Assembly (NCBI GenBank): GCA_018296165.2
Contig: JACKQL020000011.1
Location: forward strand, 744,001 to 808,000
Length of the DNA: 64,000 nt
Direction: 5' to 3'
From: Termitomyces sp. T153
Lineage: Eukaryota; Basidiomycota; Agaricomycetes; Agaricales; Lyophyllaceae
Shown here: in pieces, positions 1-10,188 of the stretch
Numbering within the stretch: position 1 is the first letter of the stretch
Layout: each line of letters opens with the position of its first letter
Made by a program: the position numbers and the translations under genes
Notes under the pieces: model-generated
Database searches by the model: none
What the model was told of the DNA's origin: nothing
What the model saw: the letters and a program-made list of their open reading frames with translations, nothing else

Positions 1-235
1 ATAAAGCCGATCATCGTCAGTTTACTTCCCGTCCTACTTGATCCATATCCATTGAGTGCTGGCACTGCAGTCCACCAACTGCTGCCATGGCATTTTGGCC
101 TTGACCTTCTAATCATGTCTTCTTTCTTGCACATTATTCTTCTAGTTCATGATCTTATTTTTTTGTGCGTTCTTTCAATCTTCTCAGCTTACCTCCCATC
201 CTCACCTGGGGTTGACCAGAGTGAACGCAGCGCCA

Positions 236-760
236 ATGTCGACTTTGACTGCTCCATTTTCAATCTACACACCTATGTACAATCCCACCTTTTCCTCCAA
301 CAAAACAAATACTCCATCTTCACACGCCCACCTGTTTTCAACTCACGCGGGTCAAACCTGGATATCTACGCGTGTCATAGATTCACCTCCCACCACAACT
401 GTGAGCCCGCAACGAGAAGACCACCATTCTTCTCTGCATCATCAAAACCCAATTGTCATCTTCTTCGAAGTCTTATGTGGAATTATCGGTATTGCCCTCG
501 TACTGGCATCTGCGCGTTGTATCGTGTTGTACAGAAAGACCCCGGGTCAGGATCGCGTGTCGGCAATAATCAGCAGATACCACTTGCAAATGGAGATGGA
601 ACAAGAAGCCTGTCGCAGGGACAGGTGCATTATAGAGGATCCTGCCCCTCCGTACCTACCCCGACCGCCATCTTACGTGGAGGTTCCTCGTGAGGCTGAT
701 ACGAGACCTGTCTCTCCAGCCCGCTTAATCACTTCTCAAGGGGAGCGACGTATGCTCTAG
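236..760 (+). CDS. Small single-pass membrane protein with PPxY-type cytoplasmic tail
   Basis: About 174 residues from the ATG at 236. A Thr/Ser/Pro-rich N-terminal half is followed by one clear hydrophobic segment (IVIFFEVLCGIIGIALVLA), then a basic stop-transfer stretch (RCIVLYRK) and a tail ending in MLQ-free, proline-rich sequence containing APPYLP and RPPSYVE. PPxY-like motifs of this kind bind WW domains of Rsp5/Nedd4-type ubiquitin ligases in known proteins; that role is inference here. An in-frame ATG at 149 would add a hydrophobic leader, but the pyrimidine-rich TTCTCAG just before 187 looks like a 3' splice site, so I prefer 236. The layout resembles many lineage-specific basidiomycete membrane proteins. 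I do not recognise a named family. Confidence 0.55.
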   Translation: MSTLTAPFSIYTPMYNPTFSSNKTNTPSSHAHLFSTHAGQTWISTRVIDSPPTTTVSPQREDHHSSLHHQNPIVIFFEVLCGIIGIALVLASARCIVLYRKTPGQDRVSAIISRYHLQMEMEQEACRRDRCIIEDPAPPYLPRPPSYVEVPREADTRPVSPARLITSQGERRML

Positions 761-1207
761 TTCTTGTGCCGAGCCATACTTTTGCTGAGGGACAAAATGG
801 CCATATGGCAATCATTACATCAAGGTTTACAATCCTCTATTTGCAAGAGGACCGATATATTGCGTCATATTTTCATCACATTTTTCTGCAGTGGACTGTT
901 TTATATTTGCGGATGCTCAAGGACTAGATATTTCTAGTGTTTTGCTTACTCTTTATATCTAAGTATGGATATCACACGGACTTTGTGGGTTAACGCTGGA
1001 ATAGATATGGTATAATTGATTATTTTTTCTGATCTCTTCCACTGAGGCAGATTGGACAAATAAACCAGCGACCTTGATCATGGTGATCTTCTCATTTTCA
1101 CTTATTCTATCATACGAGATATTGAGGAGAGAAAAGCAGTATATTTAGGACACTGGGAATAATCAATAAATAAGTACGGAAAATGCAAAAATGCGATCAA
1201 CCTAAAA
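761..1207. other. Intergenic, no gene seen
   Basis: AT-rich spacer between the membrane protein gene and the tRNA gene. All frames are broken and I see no repeat. It presumably holds the 3' UTR of the upstream gene and the downstream region of the tRNA. Confidence 0.6.
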
Positions 1208-1313
1208 TGACAAGAGGGGGACTTGAACCCCCGCCATCATTCGATGATGAGAACCCGCGAAAACAGGTAAGCTACGCTTGAGTCACACGCCTTAACCGCT
1301 CGGCCATCTTGCC
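1208..1313 (-). tRNA. tRNA-Leu(CAA) with an intron
   Basis: The minus strand reads GGCAAGATGGCCGAGCGG at the 5' end and closes with GGGGGTTCAAGTCCCCC and TCTTGTCA. The seven acceptor pairs form (one G-T), with discriminator A. The A box (TGGCCGAGCGG) and B box (GGTTCAAGTCC) are intact. The anticodon loop carries CTCAAG, giving CAA (positions 1278-1280), and a long variable arm (CATCAT/ATGATG) marks class II. Discriminator A with anticodon CAA fits Leu rather than Ser. Total length of 106 nt implies an intron of roughly 20-25 nt just after the anticodon, where fungal tRNA-Leu(CAA) introns lie. Exact splice points depend on the anticodon-stem pairing, where I see one T-T mismatch. Confidence 0.9.
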
Positions 1314-1621
1314 ATAACATTGATGAATGCCGAGCCTCCCAGCACCACATGTGCAGTCTTCGGCCCCCGAACCCGGCTAAGGACGGAATCCGGATTTCTA
1401 TTGAAAAAACACTTTTGTCTTCGGTCCACAACCAAGATCACAAGTGAAAACTGCAGCAATCGACTATATAATGGCCCAACTTCCTTGTCATTTTTATTTC
1501 AAGTTCGCTATCTTCCGTTCGTTAATTACCTACGGTCCTTACGACACCCTTGGCTCCTGTAAGTCTTCAACTGGCCTGCTTGTTCAATCATGATGAAATA
1601 GAATTTTTTCTAGAGACAGGA
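1314..1621. other. Intergenic/5' leader of the F-box gene
   Basis: Contains an ACTATATAATGG element near 1463 that could serve as a TATA box. A GTAAGT at 1560 and a TTTTTTCTAG at about 1613 look like a 5' UTR intron ending just before the ATG at 1622. Confidence 0.4.
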
Positions 1622-3109
1622 ATGACCATTGCCCTGCGACCCCTTTCATATCCCCCTGCGACCCTTACTTGTGGTGGTACGGAACCACTCTCCGCTTCGA
1701 AGCGGGTGCAGGCACCTAATCTCTACCACCGGTTGTACTTGATCAATCAAGCAAAGCCCATAAACACCCTTCCCTCCGAGATTCTATGCCAAATCTTTGA
1801 GACTGCTAGACATTCAACCCGTGAATCTCGTCCTTGGGACCTTCCGGACCAAAGGAAGCTTCTGCCTATCACCATCTCACAAGTGTCGAGACACTGGCGC
1901 GAAGTGGCACTGAATAACCCCCTTCTTTGGTCGTATATTGACGTTAGCCCTCCATGGTCGTTTCCAACCGTCTGTCTGGCCCTGAGCCGGGCTCAGACTT
2001 GCCCACTCACCATAAATCTCGCCATTCCCAGCATCGCCTTCGGCAATCTACTCACACCTTCAGTCGTCAATGCTTCTGCGAATATTATTTGTTCCCTTAT
2101 TGCTCCCTGCATCTCTCGCTGTCGGAAATTCCTCATCAACGGCGATTTCTGTCAGCTCGAACCTCTCTTCATCGCTATAATGGAGACTATCAGTTCCACA
2201 CCAGCTCCTCTTCTGAAACACCTTGTTATTCACCCTACTGGTGTCGGACATTTGATGTCAAAACTGCAGCTACAAATCTTCAATCAAGGAATCCCCATCC
2301 TTTCTCATCTTCGCGTTACGAGCGCGATGGTACCCTCACTACCCTCTCTCAATACGCTTACAGCTCTCCATCTCGCTGCAGCTGACAGACGATCCATTAC
2401 CCTTGCGGAGTTTTCCGTATTATCCACATCCTCCCCCTACCTCGACACCCTCGCCATCTACGACAATGCTATTTGTGGGCCATGGCCTTTAGACGCGACA
2501 ATCGATTTCCCGTCATTACGCTCTCTCCAGATATACGGCTCCTTCATGTCGGTTTCGGATCTCCTTCGAGTCGTCCAGGCACCCCTACTCAAAGACCTCG
2601 TCATTGCTCCTTTTGCGGTGAACGATCTCGCTGAGTACCGCGAACACATCTCACACTCCCCTCCCAAATTCACCGGACTCAAGTCCATCACCCTCTCCCC
2701 CGTTAGCATGTCAGGGTTTGCACAGCTCGAGGAAGCAGCTGAGTGTTTCCCTACCGTAGAGCTGGTGATGATCCCCAATATCCATGCCGACTCATTCCGC
2801 GACGTCCTCACAGGTACAGACGCGGATATTGTCTGGTCTGGCCTCAAGGCGCTCGCACTGCGCAATATCGACTACAAGAGCATGGAGAAACTGCTTGCCG
2901 TGGTGGCGTTCAGAGAGGCTGCTGGAAGCCCGCTTGAGACTCTGTACCTTGACCATCGCTCGATGCAACGTGTATCTTCGATGCTTCCTCTTCTACGACG
3001 GAGCGTAAATGTGGTGGAATTCGACGTTTGGGCGACACTTCTTGATGAGGATCTCCTTCAAGATGCTGCACATTTTGTGGGGAATGATATTGATTTCAGC
3101 TATTTCTAA
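1622..3109 (+). CDS. F-box protein with leucine-rich C-terminal region
   Basis: A single uninterrupted frame of 495 residues from the ATG at 1622. Near residues 45-105 it carries the agaricomycete F-box-like pattern INTLPSEILCQIFE, then VSRHWREVALNNPLLWSYID, the hallmark of substrate adaptors of SCF (Skp1-Cullin-F-box) ubiquitin ligases. The rest is Leu-rich with irregular repeats (LRSLQIYGSF, LETLYLDHRS), as in the LRR-like target-recognition half of these proteins. This family is greatly expanded in mushrooms and individual substrates are not known. The frame stays open upstream to 1550, but without an ATG. The family assignment is sound; the target is unknown. Confidence 0.85.
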   Translation: MTIALRPLSYPPATLTCGGTEPLSASKRVQAPNLYHRLYLINQAKPINTLPSEILCQIFETARHSTRESRPWDLPDQRKLLPITISQVSRHWREVALNNPLLWSYIDVSPPWSFPTVCLALSRAQTCPLTINLAIPSIAFGNLLTPSVVNASANIICSLIAPCISRCRKFLINGDFCQLEPLFIAIMETISSTPAPLLKHLVIHPTGVGHLMSKLQLQIFNQGIPILSHLRVTSAMVPSLPSLNTLTALHLAAADRRSITLAEFSVLSTSSPYLDTLAIYDNAICGPWPLDATIDFPSLRSLQIYGSFMSVSDLLRVVQAPLLKDLVIAPFAVNDLAEYREHISHSPPKFTGLKSITLSPVSMSGFAQLEEAAECFPTVELVMIPNIHADSFRDVLTGTDADIVWSGLKALALRNIDYKSMEKLLAVVAFREAAGSPLETLYLDHRSMQRVSSMLPLLRRSVNVVEFDVWATLLDEDLLQDAAHFVGNDIDFSYF

Positions 3110-3536
3110 CATATCACAGTACTGACTAGTTACTCGCATCTTTTTTTATAATACTGGTAAACACGCCACCAGCTTTCTTACTGTTTGAATGTTAGAACAT
3201 CTACAATTTCAGAAATACTTATGATGGGGATTGATTTGGCAGATTTTAGAATGCTGGGATGTTTCCGGTTTCCGCAAACCTGGACAAACACCATCTCAAA
3301 TTTGTCACTGTCAGTGAATTGTTTCTTCGATCGTATTTTGTCGAAGCAGTTTCTGTGTTCGTCTACATATACCATAAGCATTGTCAATGCAAAAATTGAT
3401 AGATAATGAATGTCGTTTCGGCCAGGGCCAATCGCCACAATGGGCGAGTTGATAGCCTGTAGTGGATGTAGTACGTACGGTCTTTGGTTGTCTGTCGCGA
3501 TCGAAGTTTAGACGTTTTCTCTCCGAGACAACCACG
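3110..3536. other. Intergenic, no gene seen
   Basis: Spacer between the F-box gene and the spermidine-synthase-like gene. Short open frames exist on both strands but none has a recognisable domain or supported splice signals. Confidence 0.5.
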
Positions 3537-5676
3537 ATGCCACCAGCCAAACTAGTCAAGTCGCGTAAAAAGCATGTGCCTAAACCACCAGATGCGGCGC
3601 CGGAAACGATCAGTGCTATCGTTGGTCTCGTTTCCATATCTCTCGTCCTATTCATCTATGAAAGAGCGTTAATTCCTATCTATGCTACGGGCCCTACGAA
3701 ATACCTTCTCAGTCCAATGATCGCAGTAACTGTTCTCCTTGCGGTACTTAACCCCATCGGCATCTCGACGTCGTGGAATTGGTTGTACACTGCTTTGGAT
3801 CTTGCAGCAGCACCGAATGCTACATACTGGGTGTCAGTCTTGACGTCCAGGAAGCATGATCCGCTTTGGGGGCCGGTCATTACGCATACCGTCGTTCTGG
3901 CTCCGCTCATATTCTTTCTGACGACGTCGGTGGCTGAGGCGCAGGCGAGTCCGCAGACAAGCTAGAGCTCATTTGTCTAACAAAGTGCTAGTTGACATGG
4001 GCACAGCGAAAGATGCACATCACTCGACCACCTCTGACGTATCGCGTTGTGGCTGCAGGAGTGTGCTCTGTTACTGGAACAGGATTGTCCCAACGAGTTT
4101 GGGCGAAACAGGCGTATCTTAATAATCTTTCAGAAAGCCAAATAGTAGGTCTTTCTTTTTTGCTTCTCTGTTGTTATAAATCTTTTGTGTTCAGTTTCTC
4201 GGTCTCGCTGGTATCTCATGGTGTCTCTGGATATATAAACATTCGTTTGGCTTTACGAAACGTTCAAAGAACGCGACTCTATCTCTCAGCAAGATCAAGA
4301 GCATCCTCGTCGTCGCTTCCATTGCGCTCTGGGGTTCTACCTACCGATATCTAGCCTCCCCTGTTCTTCCTCACCCACTAGCCGAGCCTTACCATCGTCC
4401 CAATACTTCCATCACTATTCACTCGTCGGTGCAATCGGTTACTGGTTTAATTGTTGTTGGGGAAGCTCAGTCTCCTTCGGATTACGAAAGCTCGTATGAC
4501 CAGAATGTGCATTCCGTGCGTTATCTACGTGCTTCCCACTCAATCTTGGGAGGGGTATGGATAGGTTCGAAGATTATGATTCTTGACCATGCACCACCTA
4601 TCGAAGACACCTTTGGCACGCCCGTAGGCGACTCCATCTACAGCACGTTTGTACTCCAGGAGGCTATTCGTCTTGTCAACAGTACCGAGAAAGGAAACTG
4701 GGATAATGGGTTGTTGATGTGAGTTCATCTTCCCCGTTCATCATGGAACATTGCATGGCTAATGGCTGTACAGTGGTCTCGGGGCAGGAACTTCAGCCAC
4801 TGCCTTCATTCGACACAAGCTCCCTGTTACAATTGTTGAGATTGATCCTGCAGTGTATGATGCCGCTAGGACATATTTTGGACTTCCCGATCCAGGCTCC
4901 GGCAGGGTCTTCTTGGAAGACGCAAGAAGTTGGGTCGCAAGAGAACGTAGCAAAGTTGAGAATGGGAAAGCGGAGAGGCTCTATGACTTCGTCGTCCACG
5001 ATTGCTTCTCTGGCGGGGGTGTTCCGGAGCATATCTTTACCCTGGAGTTCTGGGAAGATCTCAAGACTGTCATGCAGCCCAAAGGTGTTGTAGCAGTTGT
5101 AAGTGCTATCATCTCAATGAATCGGATGAGTCAAACTCACTGGCACCAGAACTTTGCGGGCATTCCAAAGAGCGATTCTACAAGAATGATCCTGGCGACA
5201 TTAGAAAAAAGCTTCGTCACATGTCGCGGCTTCCACGACCTTTTTGAAACCATTCGTGACGAGCAGTATCAAAAAGATTTTATTAACATAGTATGTCTTT
5301 GCCTTTGCCTGTAGCTCGAACGTTTTCAAACGTATGAACACAAGGTGTTCTTCTGCACGACTTCTGAATCACCTCTCACATTCCGGGAATCAGCAAAACC
5401 TGACTGGCTGGGATCGCCCTTACGTCGTCATATCTTGGCTTCGCTTCCACAACGCGAGGTTGATCTTGAAATCATTAGAGACTCCAAAAATGAAGACGAG
5501 AATAGCAGGTATGTCCTAACGGATGCTCGTAATCCACTTGGAAAACTTCAGGATGCGCAAGGTTTGCATCATTGGAAACGTAAGATTGATGCGCAACCTT
5601 GTGTCGATGGTATCACTGATTTTTGTTGTTAGTCATGCGGGAGGTTCTTCCCGATCAGCATTGGGAAACATACTAA
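3537..5676 (+). CDS. Membrane-anchored spermidine/spermine-synthase-like methyltransferase-fold protein
   Basis: Seven exons: 3537-3944, 3992-4144, 4195-4718, 4774-5098, 5150-5290, 5345-5579 and 5633-5676, giving 609 residues in a continuous frame. The N-terminal 230 residues hold several hydrophobic helices (for example AIVGLVSISLVLFIYERALI and SILVVASIALWGS). The C-terminal half has the Rossmann fold of polyamine aminopropyltransferases: MIGLGAGTSA (nucleotide-binding glycine loop), VTIVEIDPAVYDAAR (motif II acid), YDFVVHDCFSGG, and the closing VLPDQHWETY. Fungal proteins of this shape are annotated as spermine/spermidine synthase family, but whether they make polyamines is untested. The N-terminal membrane anchor sets it apart from soluble Spe3/Spe4. 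The first intron (3945-3991) uses a GC donor. Confidence 0.82.
3945..3991 (+). other. GC-AG intron in the spermidine-synthase-like gene
   Basis: 47 nt with donor CAG|GCGAGT, branch-like TCTAAC and acceptor TGCTAG. No GT donor nearby keeps the frame. Removal joins VAEAQ to LTWAQRK in frame, and reading through meets TAG at once. Confidence 0.75.
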
Positions 5677-5942
5677 CGACACGAATGTATTTGTATAATA
5701 TATAGCTGTACGATAATCTATGTAGTTATTAGCCTTTGATGATGCGTGTCTCCCTTCGTTCACGAAGCTGGTCGACAGTACAGTGCACACGCTTTTGACA
5801 ACCTTTTCATGTCCGGTCTTCTTTTTTGGACATGACAAGCGCAGATTCTTTGTCACCCATGACTATAATTAAATAAGTTCAACGGCGTCTAAATCTATAT
5901 ATCATATATCATATCTAGTCTCAACGACAGAGATCATTCCAC

Positions 5943-8314
5943 ATGTCTGACCACCTTCATCCTTCTCTATCTATTTCTCCCGGTCGTGCACCTAGCATAT
6001 CTCGGCCAGCGTGGCCTTGGCAAGTATCTACTCTGCGTAATAGCACCTCAACGGCCACTTCTTTGGATTTCAGGAACTCGATTTCCGGCTCACCTCGCCC
6101 AACCTTGACTAGCTCCAGCTCCCTTCAATGGCAAACTATCTCGAATTCGAGGTCGTCCGCCAGTATTACGGGGAATAATGCTCGCCAGGGTAACATGCAA
6201 GAAGACTCCACACGACAGTGGTCATTCATGGCATGTTGCACTCCTTGCGCCACCACCATTGCATTGTCTCATCCTTTTCCCAAATTTCGAAGGGCTTCGA
6301 ATGGACTGTCCGCGATGTGCGCAGGTTGAGGGACTTTGTTGAGGCTGCTGACACACAGAACACCGAGAATGCCGATTTTGAGATATTAAAGCAATCACCT
6401 ATCCTAGGAGACAACAAATTCAAGTTGGAGATTGGTGAATCTCATTAAATTACTCGACTATCACTTGACTCAGCCCATCATAATCATAGCCTTCACGCCG
6501 CCTTCAGATGGCTTTTCCGATTTGCATAACATTAACAAGCCCACGCTATCGCTCTATATCACATCCTTGATGGTTGACTTCGCACATGTTGATTATGAGC
6601 TATCAGCATCAATGATGACAGCCATTAAATGTCAAGCAGACCGTTTTGGGGAACGAGGCGCGCCACCAGAATGGGTGTGGGACTTTTGGCAGTCGAATTG
6701 GGTGTTTCGACACGAACACGAGGTTTGGGGTACGTATCACCAACCACAGATATCGAAACCAACACAAATTCTTACGGCATATTGATCAGAATGTCCACTT
6801 CCACCGCTTTCTGTCTTGCTGGAAAATGCGAGAATTCGCGAGACAGACTCGTTTGTTATCTGTGTCCAGATTCATTGCCCATCTGGGCCCTTTGATCCTC
6901 AACAACCTGCCGTCCACTGTGTTCCAAGGGATTTGTTGGATGGGCTTGAAGCTTCTCTTGACAACTCCAGTGCGTAACATCGATGCCTTCTTTTGTTGAA
7001 CGCCTAATTTCCATTGTTGGCTAGACACAGGAGATGTTCGTTTTATATGTCTAGAAAGACAACCTCCGTCCCCTCTGCCGATCAATGCTACTCCACCGAC
7101 TAGTCGACAATCGTCATCGTCAGTTGCTTCCTACTCTCCCTTCTCTTCTCAGACTACAGCCCGCAAGCGCGTCATTTATGCGCACTCTGACATTCTCATT
7201 CGGCGATCGGAGTATTTTGCCACCATGCTTACATCCTCGTTCTCAGAAAATCCAGCTGTCACAAACGGGGAGCGAAGTATTTATACAGTTGTGGTCGAGG
7301 AAGCAGATTTCGAGACCATCTACTGGTTGTTGAAGTTTTGTTATACCAACTGGCTTCTCTTTCGGGAGGAGGATGATCCACGACTAGCAATGGATGGTGT
7401 TGGTGTTGGATGGAGTGCCAAGTGGCTGCACACGCGAGGCGGAGAATGGGATTGGAAAACCTTCCATAAGGATGATAATGGCGCCGGTGATACTAGAAGT
7501 GTTACAAGTGGTGACAGCTTCCCCTCTGTAATCGATGTGGGACCTTCGCCCAATTTGGAAGCCTTGTCGCCCATGAGCACAAGCGCGACTCCAACCTCCG
7601 TGAGTTCGTCTGGCTCTCGGAATCTGTCTACACCAAAGGCATCACCAGGATCATCATCCGCACGCCCGCGAGTGTCTTCTCCTCGACGAACTACATCTTC
7701 TGCCACGAATACAACTCCCAATGCCAATGCTTCATCCTCATCCCGGACGAAACCTGTACCAATAATACCAGTGACACCAGCTGGTTTCTCCTCGCCCACG
7801 CGCCCTGGTTACCCGATCTCTCCCAGAGCAGGGAGGCAGCACCCTTTAAGCCCTGTCTCTGTCCCTGACCCCCATCCCCACCCTACAGCTGCCCCAAGAC
7901 CTGCCTCAGCGTTATCGATGTATCAAGTGGCCCATCGTTATGTGATGCCCAATCTAGCGTCACTCGCTTTGGACCATATGATATCTACTATCACACCACA
8001 ATCAAGCTTTGCTCTTTTACTTGCTTCGTCAGTCTGGGAGGAGCTGCATTTACTTGTCGAAGTAGGTTTTCTTCTGGGAAGGTAGAAATGTCTCTCACAT
8101 CCTAGCACTATCAGGACTACATCGTTGAGAAATGGGATGAGGTATCTGTGACTGAAGAATTTGAGCGATGTTGTCAAGAAGTAGCAGCTGGAGAGTAAGT
8201 CTGTGAAGCTTTTGCAACTGATCCCATTCTCATGGTCGATTCCTTAGGTGGGGTCCAGAAGGTGGCAAGACACTCTTGAGCATTTTCCGTCGTCTTCGGT
8301 CCCCAGCAATTTGA
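5943..8314 (+). CDS. MATH-BTB-like protein with a long low-complexity insert
   Basis: Starts at the ATG at 5943 and ends at TGA 8312-8314 after about seven exons. The N-terminus is a Ser-rich tail, then a MATH/TRAF-like region: FEWTVRDVRRLRDF, FKLEIAFTPPSDG, SLYITSLMVDF, then SFVICVQIHCPSGP. A BTB/POZ domain follows (VIYAHSDILIRRSEYFATML and FETIYWLLKFCYTNW), interrupted by about 150 residues of Ser/Thr/Pro sequence, and then a C-terminal part (YQVAHRYVMPNLASLALDHM and YIVEKWDEVSV). Joins at 6436, 6729, 6970, 8061 and 8195 restore these motifs. The joint near 6190-6290 is unclear. MATH-BTB proteins are adaptors for Cullin-3 ubiquitin ligases; in mushrooms this arrangement is common and mostly uncharacterised. 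Confidence 0.75.
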
Positions 8315-8607
8315 AATAATATATAGAATCGGAGTAACTATAGGTTACACGATATCGACAAAGTTGTTGGCGCATCGCAGCGGTTTGTCACGTTGCGGGC
8401 TCGCTTCGAAGTCCTTGCTTGAAGTTCGTTTGCTCGGATGTCCCATATCAGATTCGATGCATAATGGCTGTAGATAGAGACCGGTGGTTCAATCGACTAA
8501 GCCTCTAAGTTGTAAATGTTCTTTTCGAGCTAATAACTCAAACGAGACTTCAGAGCCTGCTCAAAAGATCATGTACCACGAGTATGCAGATGCACCTTAG
8601 CCTCGAG

Positions 8608-8870
8608 TTACTTTCTTGCCCTATACTCTTCGTCATTCTCGCTCTTGACGACCAAGTGATAATCATATTGAACAAAATTTGCTTGATGACAGGATCACTA
8701 TCAATCAAGTCAAGTTGGTTAGTAGTATGAATACCTTGCTCGCCCTTGCTACCGGGTGAAAAGAACACCTACGAAAAGTTATCATTCTCATTAAATCGAT
8801 TACCCGTACAAATTTGTAACATACCTACTTTGATTGCCTTCTCATCAAAACTATGACGGGCCGTCCCCAT
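8608..8870 (-). CDS. Possible small gene, C-terminal part visible
   Basis: On the minus strand an acceptor-like CGCACCTAG precedes ATGGGGACGGCCCG (ATG at 8870), encoding ARHSFDEKAIK up to a GTAGGT donor. An acceptor TTTCGTAG then leads into VFFSPGSKGEQ, and a last exon reads NFVQYDYHLVVKSENDEEY with stop TAA at 8608-8610. The ends of each segment have intron-like signals and the residues look protein-like, but I cannot assign a family. Upstream exons between 8871 and 9150 may exist. Treat the model as provisional. Confidence 0.3.
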
Positions 8871-9158
8871 CTAGGTGCGCGTGTATAGTAGGTCATACTG
8901 ACGACGTCTTTATCTCAGTATCTGCAGATGGTTGACGTTGACGCTCGACTCATAGAATAGGAGCACTTCTCGTCACATCTCAATCTCCGAAGGATTACAT
9001 AGAACAGCTTTGAACTCGAAAGCCCAGAGGATCATCGTATCTGGCAGATATCAGATAGCTATATCGACCCACGCGATGCACGGCCCAATGGCCCCAGATC
9101 ACACAAAGATCCACGCAAGTACGGCCCCCAAGCGTCGCGCCTTCACGCAATGACCGGC

Positions 9159-9929
9159 TCAATGACCCACATCATTCCAAGGCGCGACTTGCGCAAATAC
9201 CAAGGAATAAAACGAGCCAATGAACCCCGACTCACCCTGTTTTCCGACATCACATCCAAAACTACGCAAGATGCGCAGAAAAACGTCATCGGGTAAGGTT
9301 ACCACCGTACGTGTCTCCTCTTCCGTGACCATTGGAGAGCGAGGTGAACATTCTCCAGGAGAACTAGACCGCGTCGTGTGGACGGACTCGGATATACCTC
9401 TACGAGCCAGAGGTGTTGACCTCACGCCAGTCTGCACAGGTCGAGAACCCGATTCAGTATCATTGCCCTCCTGGGGTACAGACATCCGAGCCACAGGCAC
9501 GGCCTCGCGCAGTGCTCGATCGACGGCCGAAGGGGAGAGCTCAGGTAGTCTCGACGTCCTCGCAGAACCGGCTGCACGTGCACGCTTAGAGGCAGGTTCA
9601 GCCGCGGGCGAAGGTGCGGGTCTTCCCCCCGTTAGTGGGACGGTTGTCAGAGGAGTCGCCCGGGGTACCGAGAAAGGCTCTGTAGATACCCATCCTGCGG
9701 GGCGCTCGAGGGAAGGCCCCACAGTACCCTCCGGAGGCAGTTGTTGCCTAGAGGCCGAGGTTCCATTTTCCGTACTGTTCTGGTTGCCGGGGCCAACTTC
9801 CTCGTCGGCGTATATCTCGTTTAACGAACTAAGAGTCGAAGGCTGAAGTGTGCGTCCATCGGGAGATAGTTGAGCCGAAGGCATGCGAGAACGTCCTCCA
9901 CGCGCCCGGGCGCGAGTTCGGGAAGTCAT
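9159..9929 (-). CDS. Disordered basic/Pro-Ser-rich protein of unknown function
   Basis: Begins at ATG 9929 with a very basic start (TSRTRARARGGRSR) and continues about 230 residues of low-complexity Ser, Thr, Pro and Arg with an NLS-like SKRARAAGSA. The best-ordered part is the end, TVVTLPDDVFLRILRSFGCD, which could form an amphipathic helix. A GTGAGT donor at 9236 and a GCGCAAG acceptor near 9188 suggest an intron that leaves the frame unchanged, so the end at 9159 holds either way. A long plus-strand frame (9220-9846) overlaps it antisense; the minus strand is favoured because it has the ATG and splice signals. Function unknown; nuclear location is inference. Confidence 0.5.
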   Translation of the reverse strand: MTSRTRARARGGRSRMPSAQLSPDGRTLQPSTLSSLNEIYADEEVGPGNQNSTENGTSASRQQLPPEGTVGPSLERPAGWVSTEPFSVPRATPLTTVPLTGGRPAPSPAAEPASKRARAAGSARTSRLPELSPSAVDRALREAVPVARMSVPQEGNDTESGSRPVQTGVRSTPLARRGISESVHTTRSSSPGECSPRSPMVTEEETRTVVTLPDDVFLRILRSFGCDVGKQGESGFIGSFYSLVFAQVAPWNDVGH

Positions 9930-10188
9930 GAATGCAACCTCTACGCAGTAGAAACCTTTGAAATCAGAGCTGACCCAACGCCTACGCGTCCCTCACGACG
10001 CGTTGATGGAGGTTGGTTTCTGACAGCTCCAAGGTAGACGCTCGTGGGTTTCTTTATCGGTATGGAAAGTGTCCATGGCAAAGCAGACCACGGTGACTAT
10101 AGGGGCTGTTGCTTATATACTACTACTACATAGTTTGACATTTCATTTATGAACATGCTTATTTACTTTCAGGGCTTTGCACAGTACC

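Noticed and set aside
1237..1431. Minus-strand open frame of 64 codons
   Set aside because: It overlaps the tRNA-Leu gene and has no protein-like features.
5291..5314. A 24-nt intron in the spermidine-synthase-like gene
   Set aside because: It is too short to splice. Using the AG at 5343-5344 gives a normal 54-nt intron and a better family match (FINIVFFCTT).
9220..9846. Long plus-strand open frame
   Set aside because: It mirrors the GC-rich minus-strand gene 9159-9929 and is a shadow of low-complexity sequence; the minus strand has the ATG and splice signals.
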